This document shows positions 22,862-34,314 of a DNA stretch of 64,000 nucleotides, piece after piece. Source of the DNA: Acanthosepion pharaonis (Eukaryota > Mollusca > Cephalopoda > Sepiida > Sepiidae); contig CAHIKZ030002035.1 of assembly GCA_903632075.3 (NCBI GenBank), positions 2,352,501-2,416,500 of the forward strand. Direction: 5' to 3'. A program made the translations under genes and the position numbers. Each line of letters opens with the position of its first letter. Position 1 is the first letter of the stretch. The notes beneath the pieces were generated by a model that did not search any database, had not been told where the DNA came from, and saw only the letters and a program-made list of their open reading frames with translations.

Positions 22862-23160
22862 TCACTCCAAGCAAGGTGATAATGCCACTAAGACGCAAGG
22901 GGCTACTGGAAGTGAAAGAGAACGTGAAGACTTTAGAAGAGACCTGAAACACAATCCTAAACAGGAAACAATGGATAAAAAGATCGTGGAGTGCAAAGTG
23001 AACATTAGGCGAACCTATCTACTCTTATTGAGGGAAAATAAATATACAGTAAATAAAATTTCAGAGTTTATCTGGAGACGTTAGAAGTGGGGAGTTGAAG
23101 TAGACTTTAGAAGGAATCGAAACCTAATCCTAAACATGAAATAAACTTCTACCCTGTTCC
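22862..23160 (-). repeat. R2 repeat, third copy
   Basis: 'caagcaaggtgataatgcc' through 'cctatctactcttattg' to 'ataaacttctaccctgttc', matching 3958-4375. Its right edge abuts the LTR-like repeat at 23165. Confidence 0.6.
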
Positions 23161-23164
23161 GTCT

Positions 23165-23552
23165 ATTACGCTCGTTTATCGTGAATGCGACGGTAACAGA
23201 GTATACTACCGACTGACTAACACACGGGAGAGTGTCTGTTCACGCATGCAAAGAAATCCTCTTTGATTTACTGACATAATGCGAAATGGAACCTTTTTAA
23301 TGGACTATTCCATACGTAATAAATATAAAGAGGAATTCTGAAGTCTGGAATTCCGTCTGAAGTCTGAGTTCATGAAGTCATGAAGTCCGTCAGGTGTCTA
23401 AGTCAGAGCGAGCGAGTCAGTCAGTCGAGTCAAAGGCAGTTCGTGTTTACACTAAACCTTATTATATATCTGTTTGTAATATAAAATCCGCCTTCGAGTT
23501 CTTCTTTATTGGTTCTACCTTTGGACTATCGTGGTACAAGGAACGGACCATA
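23165..23552 (-). repeat. LTR-like repeat, inverted
   Basis: The reverse complement begins 'tgttatggtccgttccttg' and contains 'ggtagaaccaataaagaag' (possible poly-A signal) and a (CTGA)n-like patch, and ends '...gacggaaca', giving TG...CA ends. A related copy is at 38943-39170 in the opposite orientation. No flanking 4-6 bp duplication found, so solo-LTR status is uncertain. Confidence 0.45.
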
Positions 23553-23947
23553 ACAGCTGTTAGATATTTGGATATATGATTTTGAGTTAAAAAAAATAAA
23601 CACATTTTTTAATATGCATTGTTATAAGTATTTTTGAAATTTTTTTCGTGTTATTATTCTTATTTTTTTTTATTTTTGTATTTCGGCCAATGCATTCTTC
23701 TGCCTTCACCATATGTATAATTCATTATGTAATAAGGTGCCGGTTTGCTACAGTCAATAATTTATTAAATGGATGCCTAAGACTCCTGCAGGCAATCTAA
23801 ATGACCATCTAACAATACCTCTACCGTGAAAATGATATAAACTAATTTTAGTGTGAATTCGCTGTGGCTTGCACGCGGTGTTTACGCTTTATAGAAGACA
23901 GTAAAATGTATTAAGTTGTTCGGAAAATACAGCCTGTCTGAAATTAT
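23553..23947. other. No recognised gene
   Basis: AT-rich spacer before the mariner-like end. No motifs found. Confidence 0.35.
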
Positions 23948-24345
23948 TATGCAAATCAAATAAACTTTAACAACTCAAAAATTTCGACCATTTCCACCCT
24001 TAGTAAAATATTTAACTAAATTTTCTACCATTTTTAATGGTTAGTTTTTGAGATATTTGGAATTTATAAAGATGGACTGACTAAAGTTAGTATGCAGATT
24101 AAACTCATATTAGCTTAAGACCGCTGAAATCTAATAAAAACTATTTTTCTTTTTGTCCATAGTATATGTCGAAACATGGGTAAAGGGAAGGATCCAATAA
24201 CTGCTGAAAAACAGAAAATAACAAAGTTATTGAGTGAAGGAATGTCCACATTGGAGCTATCAAAGGAGTTTTGCAGGGATCATTGAACGATGAAGAAGGC
24301 TGTTGAAGAAGTAAGTTGAAACCTCAAAGCAAAGGAAAAAGCTTT
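23948..24345 (+). pseudogene. Tc1/mariner-like element, 5' end and N-terminal HTH
   Basis: Begins with a terminus-like 'acagcctgtctgaaatta' and, from about 24178, encodes 'MGKGKDPITAEKQKIT' then 'KLLSEGMSTLELSKEF', then a stop in 'CRDH-TMKKAVEE'. This is the N-terminal helix-turn-helix of a Tc1/mariner-type transposase. It stops at about 24345, where hAT sequence begins in the opposite direction; no DDE/D domain remains. Confidence 0.6.
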
Positions 24346-24349
24346 AAGA

Positions 24350-25560
24350 ACTTGTTTCCTCGACACCGGACACCTTCCCAGCCATTGTTGCAACATTGTC
24401 ATACGTCTGTCCATGACAGTCGTTCAAATCAAGATCATCTCATTCCAATTTTGACGTAATGTCAAATATAATCCCATAATATCTGCTTCTTTTGACTCTC
24501 TCTAGGAATGACTTATATACTTTGTTGCCTAGAAGCATAATGAACTCATTCTGCATCTTGCCAGACAGAAATGTTGCAGAATGTGGATACGACTTGACAT
24601 AATCTAAGTGATACTGCAACAGGGGGATGTACTTGCTAAGTAGCTTAATGAATGCAAGAAAATTACCGACCAAGATTATTACTTGATGCAATGACTTTTT
24701 GATATCCACGAAATTCCAGATCCACAAAACACATGAGAATATCCTTCCACAATTGCTTCTCTTCCTCCATATGCTTCAGCATTACTCTGTCAATCGTAGA
24801 CCCTTCTGATATGCGTCTCTCAAAGTCTTTCCATACAAGAAATGACGCGCTGTGATGAGTGTCCTGTTCACGTTCTGGTATTCTTTCGTTGCATTTTTCC
24901 ATTTTCGAAATCCACAACGTTTTTCGAATACCGTGCTTTGGTTGACTGAGGCTGTTGAAAACAATAAACAACAAAAACAATACACTACATAACTTTTAAC
25001 AGAGTACAACAAACAATTACGCGGAATCGTAGACCCATCTTGTAGTTTTCTTGTAATTCCTGAAGCTGCAGCTGATACCCACACGTTTGGTGCTCGTTTC
25101 CATTCTCATCGCTTCTTCGACTCGTTGGCTCTCAATAACTTCCCGATCTTTTGTAACTTTGAAAGATCTGTTTTTGTTCTGAAAAGCCTTAGCACCCATT
25201 TCCATCATATTTGCGCGTAGATCATCAGGAAGTTGTGGTTTATCGCAATTTACATCAAAATTCAAGCAATCTATATCTTTAATTTCATCATATTGTGCAT
25301 GTTCATCAGATTGGCAACAACCCATTGACCCTTGTGCTGTGCCTGTGTAGTCAGAACTAGTGGCAAGAAAAAAACAAGGAAACAACGCGATTGTCACCAT
25401 CTTCATCTGGACGTGGCATTTTTAAAATCTTCTCCATAGCTTGACTGGTTTTCTGTAGATCTTTGCGTTCACTTTTCCTACGATTTTTTTTCCTTCCGCG
25501 CCAGATTCTTTCTCCTTTTGTTGACCATGTTACTCCATTCTTAAAGTTTCTGTCTGAAAT
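24350..25560 (-). pseudogene. hAT transposase (ZMYM1-like, DUF4371) pseudogene
   Basis: Minus strand, 5' to 3': 'SFRNYKKTTRWVYDSA', 'HHSASFLVWKDFERRI', 'STIDRVMLKHMEEEKQLW', 'YQKVIASSNNLGR' (frameshift), 'KYIPLLQYHLDYVKSYP', 'FLSGKMQNEFIMLLGNK', 'RSRYYGIIFDITSKLE', then 'CHGQTYDNVATMAGKVSG' at about 24390. The last block is the hallmark second-aspartate region of DUF4371 hAT transposases. At least three frameshifts. The downstream RNase H remainder and dimerisation domain are missing, cut at the mariner junction. Confidence 0.75.
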
Positions 25561-26740
25561 AAAATTATAGCTTTCCCCCCTCAGATCGTGAGGGTAGTTT
25601 ATCTCATACGGCTTTTTTTATTGCCAACCGAAAGACAACACTATGTAGCCTTAGCGCGATAACGACATAACACCGTGACACACTTCCACTGAAAATAAGA
25701 CCGTGACAACATGACCGTGAAGTCTGAAATAAACAAGAAGAGTCAATATAAGAATATATCCTAACTTAACAGCCCAATACATATATACGTTGCTATAAAA
25801 CATTTTCCCTTACACTCTCAGCGGGACTGCATGGGTTTCCGTAATAAAGTTCAAGGACCTTTATTGAGTTTCTCGGTGTAGTATAATCATATAATAATAA
25901 TAATAATGTAGCGAAGGCTACAAAAACACCCTGCAAAACGTTTTCCATCGCTAACGACAACCAAAATTATATAATAAAACTCGTGAATCGTTTCGCATCA
26001 AAACCCTGTATATGGGAATATACGGCACTGAGTTACAATAACATCATTATGTCTAAATCTTTTATATATTCATCGAAATGCAATGATCTACCAATCGAGA
26101 CGAGGACAAAAATGACCATTATTATCGTTTTGCAAAAAAACGCTGGGTTTCCCATCCCAGGGATACATCTTAAAACATTAATATGGATTAGTTTTCAATC
26201 TGTGCCTCAGCCGAGGGAAAACAGAATTAAACAACACTTTTTGTTGTTTCTTTAACACATTTCCCGTTTTGGTCGGCATGCACTTCCGTTCGCACTGCGC
26301 ATGTTCAAAGAATTAGTGATCGCCGTCATCAAAGTAATTTATGACGCGCCGTTAATGAAATAAGTATCTGCGGGCATTCACTAAATGTATTAGGAAAAAG
26401 GAGGAGATTTTAGGTCCACTTTCACCATTTTTTGACTTCATTTCCCGACATTTTTGTCGATGAATAGGTTAAAACTTGGCCTTCCTAACCTAACTTGGTC
26501 TTAATTCTTCACCACAAAAATAAGTTGGGTTAAATTAGGTCAAGTTAGGCGATATTTTTACAGATGTTTTTTGTGAAAATATTGGAAGTGGAACATTTTG
26601 CTTGCAATTCACTCCCAGTTTTGGCAATAAACATGCCAACCACCAAGTGATTTTGCGCTCCATGACGGTGCACCCCGGGGCAGCTGCCCCTCCCTTCCCA
26701 CGACATTGTATATTATTATAATCAGTTGCACAGAAATGTT
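25561..26740. other. No recognised gene
   Basis: Contains a (ATA)n tract near 25892 and a CG-containing block at 26270-26350, but no coding motif. The frame at 25983-26255 has no recognisable similarity. Confidence 0.35.
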
Positions 26741-26751
26741 TTACTAATTCC

Positions 26752-26885
26752 TAATGATTAAAGCATACACTTTAATGATTGAAGTATTCGCTTTAATGAT
26801 TAGAGTATTTGCTTTAATGATTAAACTATACTCTTTAATGATTAAACTATACTCTTTAAGGATTGAAGTATACTCTTTGTTAATT
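26752..26885 (+). repeat. 21-bp minisatellite
   Basis: About six 21-bp units built on 'tttaatgattaaactatac'. Being a multiple of three it stays open, reading a heptad 'LMIKLYS'. No start context or continuation supports a gene. Confidence 0.8.
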
Positions 26886-27834
26886 TTATATCAATCTCTT
26901 TCAGAATTTAACTTAAAACATATATTCCACATCTTAAACATGAACAAAAAAGAAATGCATTTAATTTTTCGCATGAGCTCAATCCTTTAACAGCTAAGCA
27001 AAATGCAACCGACACTTGTTAATCGACACTGCTTCATGACAATGTTCGGCCACATGTTCACAAGATGTCACTGTAGAAGCTCACCGACTTGGGTTACGTG
27101 ACTTTTTCACATTAACCATATTCCTCGAGTCTCTCGGCCATAAACTACCATTTTTTCAACCAACTTGACAATTTTTTAAACCAAAAGATATTCTGTTACA
27201 AAAAAGATACAGAAACTGCATTCAAAGATTTCTTGATGTTCAAACCTAAAAATGTAAATAACCTTGAAAAGTGAACACTGAAGTCAACACTTAGAAGCGA
27301 CGGTCTGTTTCATGTCTAGAGAAAGAGACACAGACAGATACGTGTATGCGTGTGTTCATGTGCATGTTAAAACAACAGTACTTGCATAGATCGTTACTTG
27401 TGTCAGAATAATTTAAGTCATTTGGTATAGAGTCATTATTAATAGATTGGCCACAGAAACCGTTGAAAGTGGGGTTGATTCTTATTTGGTGCCTATCGGA
27501 TCCCGAACTCTTTCCTCTAGCGCAACCAACATATGAATGACGAAACTCAATTCTACATTTATGAAGAGAATAAGTTATTTAAAAACAGGAAAAGAAAATT
27601 GAAAAAGATATCTACGGTGACTGTAATTGTATAAAAATCATTCTGACTCTGGCGCAGTCGATCGTTTTAAAAAATATATGAAAAATCCTGTTCCTATGAC
27701 ATGAAATTCAATTAAATCTTTTGTAACCGATTATATAAAACCAGTGAGAAGTTAGCTTAACAGTTAACATTATGAAGAATGAATCAGCAGACCGAGTTCA
27801 AACCCTGGCTGAGGTAGGTGATGTTCTATCCGTA
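26886..27834. other. No recognised gene
   Basis: AT-rich spacer with no motif or repeat partner. Confidence 0.35.
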
Positions 27835-28320
27835 ACTTTGATGTGGCGCAAGACCAAAAGTATGGGGCACCCAGTGAGGATCGAACTCAATATTCAGTCG
27901 TAATTAATCTAAGAGGACAAGCTTGCTAGCCATTACACCACGCCGAAGTACCTAAAATGATTTTCTAAGCGTAGCTTAAATGTGGCACAAAGCCGAAAGT
28001 ATGGGGCACCTAGTGAAGATCTCACTATCCAGTCGTAACTGATCTAGCGAGACAAGCTTACTAAACATTGCACCACGTCAAAGATCCCAGAATGATTTTC
28101 TAAGCGTAGCTTAGATAAGGCACAAAGCTGAAAGTGTGGAACGCCCAGTGAGGACCGAATTCAGTCGTAATTGATCTAGCGAGACAAGCTTTCTAACCAT
28201 TAAACCACGTTGATGTGCCCATCGATTTACTAAGCATGTGGAGCACCCTGTAAGGTTCGAACTCAGTACCCAGTGATCTTGCGAGAAAATCTTGCTAATC
28301 ATTAAACAACGTCGAGTTTC
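27835..28320 (-). mobile_element. Four S2 SINEs in tandem
   Basis: Four copies of about 118 bp repeat head to tail: each carries 'tagcttaaatgtggcacaa'-like sequence, 'ggggcacccagtgaggat' and 'gctagccattacaccacg', the inverted S2 SINE. The last is decayed. Divergence increases along the row. Confidence 0.75.
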
Positions 28321-28329
28321 CCAAACCCC

Positions 28330-29735
28330 GGCTGAAGAAGACTTGCCCTCATCTCTACCAAAAGACTAAGGTTGGGTTTCCTTTCTACACCGTGTGTACA
28401 ATGTAACCTCGTAAAACCTGATACATATTATTTGGAGAGGATGTTACTTGTCTGTGTTCGTTCAAGTAACCCTACTTCTCTAAAGAATGCCATGAGGGAC
28501 ATGGCGTGAAGCTCCCCCGACGATAAACTACGCCATTTGATAAAAGAGAGAAAAAGAGGGAGCAATATCAGAATAAGACTGAACCCTCATTTTAGATTGT
28601 TTCTCTTTACGATAAACGGTTATTCGGTATACGTATTTGAGTAGATAACCTTGTCTTTCTTTTTAGCAGTGAAATTAATGTATACCTGCCTAACTCAACG
28701 AAAGTCTTAATTAAAAGCTATATCTCTCGGCTTGAATAGAATCTGCATTCCCTTTAGCCGGAATCTGAGCTCAATTCGTCTGTTTTATTTTATCTGTTGC
28801 TAACAGTTAGGTCGTCCGCATCTCTCAGTTCGTGATACCAAATCTAAATCAAAACCAATCTTAAAAGGGCATCTTACAAATTTTGGGGCTTATCTCATGC
28901 CAAATGTCCCTTATATACTGGACATGACCCGTATTGGATAATTTTGCCCCCTGTCCCGTACTAACCTTTCATGGACACCTCAAATATCCTGTATTTAGTT
29001 CATTTTCAAATTTCGTATTAAAGAATTTATGAAATAACAGAAAGGACATCACTATTCTTCAGGTTAGGACATTTTTACTATATTTTGAATATCATATTGT
29101 ATTTAGGGAAAAGAAGAGGAGAGAAAAATAAAAATAGAAAAAAGTGAGAAAAATAGGAAAAGAATAGAAGGAAAATGAAAAACTTTTTTCTCATATCAAT
29201 GATTAAAAATGGCGAATGGAACCTGTGGCTCTTGGCGAAGTACTTCCTTCTTCGAACCTTGTGGACTGACGCTACAGAATCACGAACAAAGAACTGTACC
29301 AGATAACAGAAATAGCATAACCTGAGAACTTTCAATAGCAACAATGGCTAAAATGGACATCATATGGAACTCCGAGAGAATAAAATGACATAATCAAGAT
29401 AGTAACCAAACAAAAGGTTAGGAAGGAAAACTCTATCACGACTAGAAAGATCGATAACAGTTAGTGGGCTTAAAAAACTATTTTCTTGAAAAAATGTTTT
29501 AATAAAAAATTTTTTATAAATCTCAACCGAGAGTCGTACGAACTGCTCAGTCAATAAATGCCGAATGTTTCCGTATAAGGAAACTGTTTATATTACCCAT
29601 GTCCTTCCGATTCAATGTGTTTTTAAACACAAAGTAACATTTTTAGGTCTGAGACGAAAATATCCCAACAGTTCTGGTATGTGAAAAAATGCCTTATTTA
29701 CAGAAGTCCATAACTGGTATTACGAGTTCTTTATG
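28330..29735. other. No recognised gene
   Basis: Short frames only, including an antisense A/G-rich run at 29100-29190. No motif identified. Confidence 0.35.
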
Positions 29736-29739
29736 TGAC

Positions 29740-31005
29740 ATGTCCTTTCAGGACGTAAGCGATCATGTCTCTCCACTTCCCCCAATCTGTTGTAAGCTCT
29801 CATTATGTTTCTTCCCTCTGCCACCTCCCCCAGACCACGTTCTGTCATCTACTTGCTCAAACCCGGCAAGTATGTCATGCGTTGCTTTCCCTTGTCTCTC
29901 TTTCCCTCTATTCGACCCGTGAGTATCAGATTCTCCAAGCCCTCCTTTCTCATTACGTGTCCCAGAAACTTCAGCTGCCTCTTCCTGATGTTAAAGTATA
30001 AGCCTTCTGCTTGTTTGCATCCTCTCCAAGACCTCATCGTTGCTCACACGCTCGGTTCATGATATCCTCAGCATCCTTCTGTAGAAACCCATCTCCGTCG
30101 CCTCGAGTCTCTTCTTCACCTTTGCGGAGACCGTGCAACATAAAGGAGGGCAGATGTCACGTAACAACTCAGTATTTTTTTCTTTGTTACCAAAGAGATC
30201 CTCCTGTATCGCAATACTCTGCCCAGTTTTGGGGAATGCGTCATTGGCTATCCCGATACGGACCTCAGTGTTGCCGTCCTGTCAAAACACTTCCCAGATA
30301 TTTAAACTTCCGCACCTGCTTGACTTTAGTATCCTCGACCTGCAAATCGCATTTCGGGCTCATCTGTTTACTGATGACCATGAATTCTGTCTTCTTGTAG
30401 TTTATGCTTAGTCCCTTCTTCTCGCTCTCCTTTGCTACCTTCAGTAGGAGGTTTTGTAATTTCTTTTCCGTGTCTGCTATCAGTACTATGTCATCTGCGT
30501 ATTTTATCTTGTTAAGATTGTGGTCGCCGATGCTGAATACAGGTAGGATTTCCAGATCTTTCAGAATTGCCCCGCTGTATAGGTCCGGTGAGAAGTCATA
30601 TTCTTGCCTTACGCCCCTTTCTATTTTTGTCTATTCGCTGAACTCTTCTCTATACGCATGTATGCTCTTTACTGCCAGTATAGGTTCTTGATTATTTTTA
30701 TATATTTCCTGAATATATCAAGATTGCTGAATATTTCCAACAGATCCTTGTGTCGTACATTGTCAAACGCCTTTGCCTAGTCTATGAAACATAGATACAC
30801 ATCCTTCTGCATTTCTATTGCTCTTTCTGATAACATTCTGAGCATGAATATTGCCTTCCTTGTTCTGGTGTCATTAAAGAACCCGCACTGTTCCTATCCT
30901 ATCTTTGGCCTGATTCAGCTGCACGCTCTATTCATCAGAATACGGATGATGAGTTTTGTTACGTGGCTCATGAGGCTGACTGTTCGGTGGATTTCTCATT
31001 CGTTT
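29740..31005 (-). pseudogene. RTE-type LINE, RT to 3' end
   Basis: Minus strand, 5' to 3': 'EQCGFFNDTRTRKAIFM' (about 30890), 'LRMLSERAIEMQKDVYLC' followed by 'FID', a TAG in place of the usual Tyr/Leu, then 'AKAFDNVRHKDLLEIF' (RT motif A, catalytic Asp kept), a decayed 'ADD'-box region near 30500, and 'RKRQLKFLGHVMRKEGLEN' with 'GRIEGKRDKGKQRM' (29849-30037). It ends in 'gacatgtcctttcagg'. This is the RTE (BovB-like) layout. Several stops and shifts make it dead. The 5' half including the endonuclease is absent. Confidence 0.8.
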
Positions 31006-31039
31006 CCGCATAGTTTCTTAGGCTTATACTTCAGGTATA

Positions 31040-31178
31040 ATGTGTGTGCGGTGTAGGTTCAGATGTGGCACTGCCACCCTCTGGCTGTCCACTTCTTTTC
31101 CCACCGCAACCCTTCATCTTGCAACCGCTCCCGGGGGTGATACCGCCCACTTTAGGAATCATTTCTCGGACATTCAGG
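31040..31178. repeat. hAT-MITE fragment beside Y repeat
   Basis: Shares 'ggttcagatgtggcact', 'ccaccctctg' and 'cccactttaggaatca' with the 3' half of the element at 31423-31758. Runs directly into the Y arm at 31179. Confidence 0.6.
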
Positions 31179-31272
31179 CCGGTAAATGTTATTTAATACT
31201 GTTTATTATAAACAGAGCATTTACTTAAATACTTGTATCTATAAAAAGAACGTTAAACATAAAAATGTCTTT
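31179..31272 (-). repeat. Y repeat, left inverted arm
   Basis: Reverse complement of 32524-32617 with two mismatches in 94 bp. A third, more diverged copy (+) is at 42950-43045. A (TA)n array (31305-31349) follows. Confidence 0.9.
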
Positions 31273-31303
31273 AATAAATAAATTGTCGGACTTTGTCCAT
31301 TTC

Positions 31304-31352
<49 letters not shown>

Positions 31353-31422
31353 ATATTCGAGTTTTACCAGAGAAGTTAATCTCTATTTCTAATTTGCAAT
31401 GCTTTTAAATGATGGTCTAGGG

Positions 31423-31604
31423 CAGTGGTTTTTTAAAATTTTGTGGGTTGCCCTTACCCTTGCGTAGCCAAACACAACCCTAACGCCCCAAGTGTATAGA
31501 CACAACCCTAATGCCTCCAATGTATAGTTAACCTTTGATTGGACCTCAAATTAGCATCTTAGTGTGTGTGTGTGTGTGTGTATGTGCGCGCGCGCGTCTG
31601 GCTG

Positions 31605-31654
<50 letters not shown>

Positions 31655-31758
31655 GGTTCAGATGTGCCACTACCACCCTCTGACTGACTACTTTTTTCGC
31701 ACCGACGCCTGGATCTTTCCACCGCTCGCAAGAGTACCGTCCACTTTGGGAATCACTG
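31423..31758. mobile_element. hAT-type MITE with internal TG arrays
   Basis: Left end 'cagtggttttttaaa', right end (reverse complement) 'cagtgattcccaaag'. Flanks 'gtctaggg' (31415-31422) and 'gtctagcg' (31759-31766) differ at one of 8 positions. (TG)n arrays at 31563-31580 and 31609-31650 have expanded inside. No transposase. Confidence 0.75.
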
Positions 31759-32473
31759 GTCTAGCGGAAGCCAGTCACTTTTCAAGGTGGTTTTGAATTC
31801 AGAGTTTTCTTTCTCGTAGACTGGTTGCCATCCAAGGCAAGACAGCCCAGTTTCACCTGCTATTTAAACCATAGCGATATTCGAGAAGTGAACGAAACAG
31901 AATCGAATGGGACTTGAACTCGGCTTGACGATTTTAATTTCCGCGCCGGTCGCCGATAACTATGCCAAAGTAAGAGCAGAAAACACTTTTGCAACGCGAG
32001 GAAAAAAAACTCTTCGATGACCTTTAATTCAAGTTCGATTGTAGAAAGGAAGCTTTTGTGAAAACTTTTAAAGAAACTTCGATATATTTTTAATGTTTAT
32101 AAAAAATAATGGATGAAATTTGACAACAGTTTTGATAACGAGACAAAGTGATATATTATGTTCATTTATTTATTAATGAAGTTTATTTACTTATCGCAGG
32201 TGACTTTTTTTTAATTATGTAAAGAGTCTCCTCTTACAGTAACAACAACAAAAACTAACACAGACAAAAGAATTAGATTAAAAGACCGAGAATGAAGTTA
32301 GTTTTATTTGAAATGAAAACAGCTAGGCATTGAAAAGAATACACAACAAATAAATATATAAAGTAAATCTCTCTACTAGTGATCAGAACAAATAATTATG
32401 TGTGTGAGCTTTGTATGGCTTTGTTAAGGAATTAAATGAATAACATACTTTCTCCAAACTGTTGTCCATATGC

Positions 32474-32477
<4 letters not shown>

Positions 32478-32523
<46 letters not shown>
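32478..32523. repeat. (TA)n array
   Basis: Directly precedes the right Y arm. Another (TA)n lies at 32833-32866 past the hairpin 32715-32776. Confidence 0.95.
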
Positions 32524-32527
<4 letters not shown>

Positions 32528-32617
32528 ACATTTTTATGTTTAACATTCTTTTTATAGATACAAATATTTAAGTAAATGCTCTGTTTATAATAAACAGTAT
32601 TAAATAACATTTACCGG
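32524..32617 (+). repeat. Y repeat, right inverted arm
   Basis: Partner of 31179-31272. Its end forms a perfect 22-bp palindrome with the next bases (32605-32626, centre 'taccggta'). Confidence 0.9.
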
Positions 32618-32714
32618 TAAATGTTATACAAATATATATAAAAAATTCCAAGAGGATAGAATCCAGGTAGAACGCAATGTCCAGGACAGAGTAAGAATAT
32701 AATTAAAAGGTTTA

Positions 32715-32776
32715 AAATACGATCCAATTCATCAGACCTACAAATTCAGAAAGGTCTGATGAATTGGATCGTATTT
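32715..32776. repeat. Perfect 25-bp stem hairpin
   Basis: 'aaatacgatccaattcat' and the following 'cagacct' pair without mismatch with 32752-32776; loop of 12 bases. Sits between two (TA)n arrays. Confidence 0.95.
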
Positions 32777-32829
32777 ACGATTCCAATGTAATAAATTATA
32801 ACCACGGAATATTAGTGTTTAAGCCTTTT

Positions 32830-32871
<42 letters not shown>

Positions 32872-33209
32872 CTAGCATCATCCAATCTTGCCAAAGGAGA
32901 AATCTCTCGGGTACGTCGTATATATCACTGATTCCTTTGTGAGTCGCCATCTTGTTTGTCCCAGCAAGTAACCTTTCATTTGCGTAGAGATAGAGTAACG
33001 TAAAATTCTGTAATGTGTTTCATCCCTTCCCAACCTCTTCGAAATTGGTGATTTTATTTGTTTTACGCTTACATTTTCTAAGACCAATCCCTAAAAAATG
33101 TTTTTAAATAACACGAGTGCATTTACCATAGTTTAATATCTCCACATACGTGCTTAGTATGCTCGTGAAAGTGAAAAAAAATATGAATTTCTCCAGAAAC
33201 AAAGAAAGG

Positions 33210-33755
33210 CGTATTAAACTCTTACGTAATATCAGTTTTCCTATACGGCAGTAAATGCTGGTCAATCTCCTCACAGATGAAAAAGAGGCTATGCAAAGTA
33301 TTATTAAAGAGGAAAATTTCGTTAGACACAAAGGAAAAAATACTGAACTGTATATTTTAGTGAATGTTTTACAATCTTCTCACGAATGAAGAAGAGACTT
33401 GAGGCAACAGAAGTTTGGTTCTATGGAAGGATAAAGAGAAGACTTTGGACTGAACAAGAAAGCACTGAAGTTTTAGAAAAATTAAAATGAAAAAGATACT
33501 TATGCTTAACATCAGGTCAAGAGACAGTTGAAATTTCTAGGTCACCTAAAGAGGAAAGAGGGCTTAGAAAATTTGATACTCGCATGCAAGATGAACAGAG
33601 GAAAACAACGCATAACCTAATTAGCGAACTTGAATAAACGGATAGTGGAACATGGTTTAGGAGAGATAACAAAAGGACAAAATTTATTAAGAGCTAAAAG
33701 AGGACAGGAAGTTGTGGTGAGCCATGATTGCAAACATCTTGTACGGACACGGTAC
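33210..33755 (+). pseudogene. RTE LINE, C-terminal part
   Basis: Plus frame from about 33378: 'MKKRLEATEVWFYGRIK', 'RRLWTEQESTEVLEKLK', then after shifts 'EERGLRKFDTRMQDE' and 'TTHNLISELE', ending near 'ATCATGATTGCAAACATCTTGTAC'-like termination text at 33725. It is the same protein segment as 29849-30037 and its upstream part. Opposite orientation to most RTE pieces here. Confidence 0.65.
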
Positions 33756-34054
33756 ATGGAAGAAGAATGCTATTGGTAATATTTCACGCACTTTTATGAT
33801 AAAAAAGGAATTGAAAAATCTCATACAACAATGTTTTTCGTTATATGAAAACAGCTTGGCTTTTTGAAATTGGTGGTTACATTTAAAATTGTTTTTCGTT
33901 ATATGGAAACAGAGCTAGGCTCTTTTAAATTGGTGCTTACATTTAAAAAAGTTTATCCCACCATGATCGATATGTCAAAATTTAAATTCAACACTGTAAC
34001 ATCCAGTGATTAATTAAAAACTAATTACTGTATTAAATCTTCTTTCATGTACCG

Positions 34055-34312
34055 TGCTACTTCAGTTCATGGGCGATCAAGGCTCTCCACACCTTCCTAT
34101 CCTTTATCACTCTAAGTAATGTTTGTCCGCTTATTATCTCTCGCAGTCCGTGTTCTGCCATTCATTTACATAAGCTCATTTGGTACGTTACCCGATGCTT
34201 CCCTCGAGCTCTCTTGGCTTTTGTATGTCCTTGTGTGTGTCAAATTCTCCAAGCCCTCTAATCCTTGTTATGTACCTCAGAAATTTCAACTCCCTTTCTG
34301 ATTCTATGTTTT
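34055..34312 (-). pseudogene. RTE LINE, C-terminal fragment
   Basis: Minus translation shows decayed 'RGLENLTHT' and 'SQESSREASGN' corresponding to 29849-30037. It is immediately followed by a LINE-A 3' end at 34315, so one LINE landed on or in the other. Confidence 0.55.
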
Positions 34313-34314
34313 TT

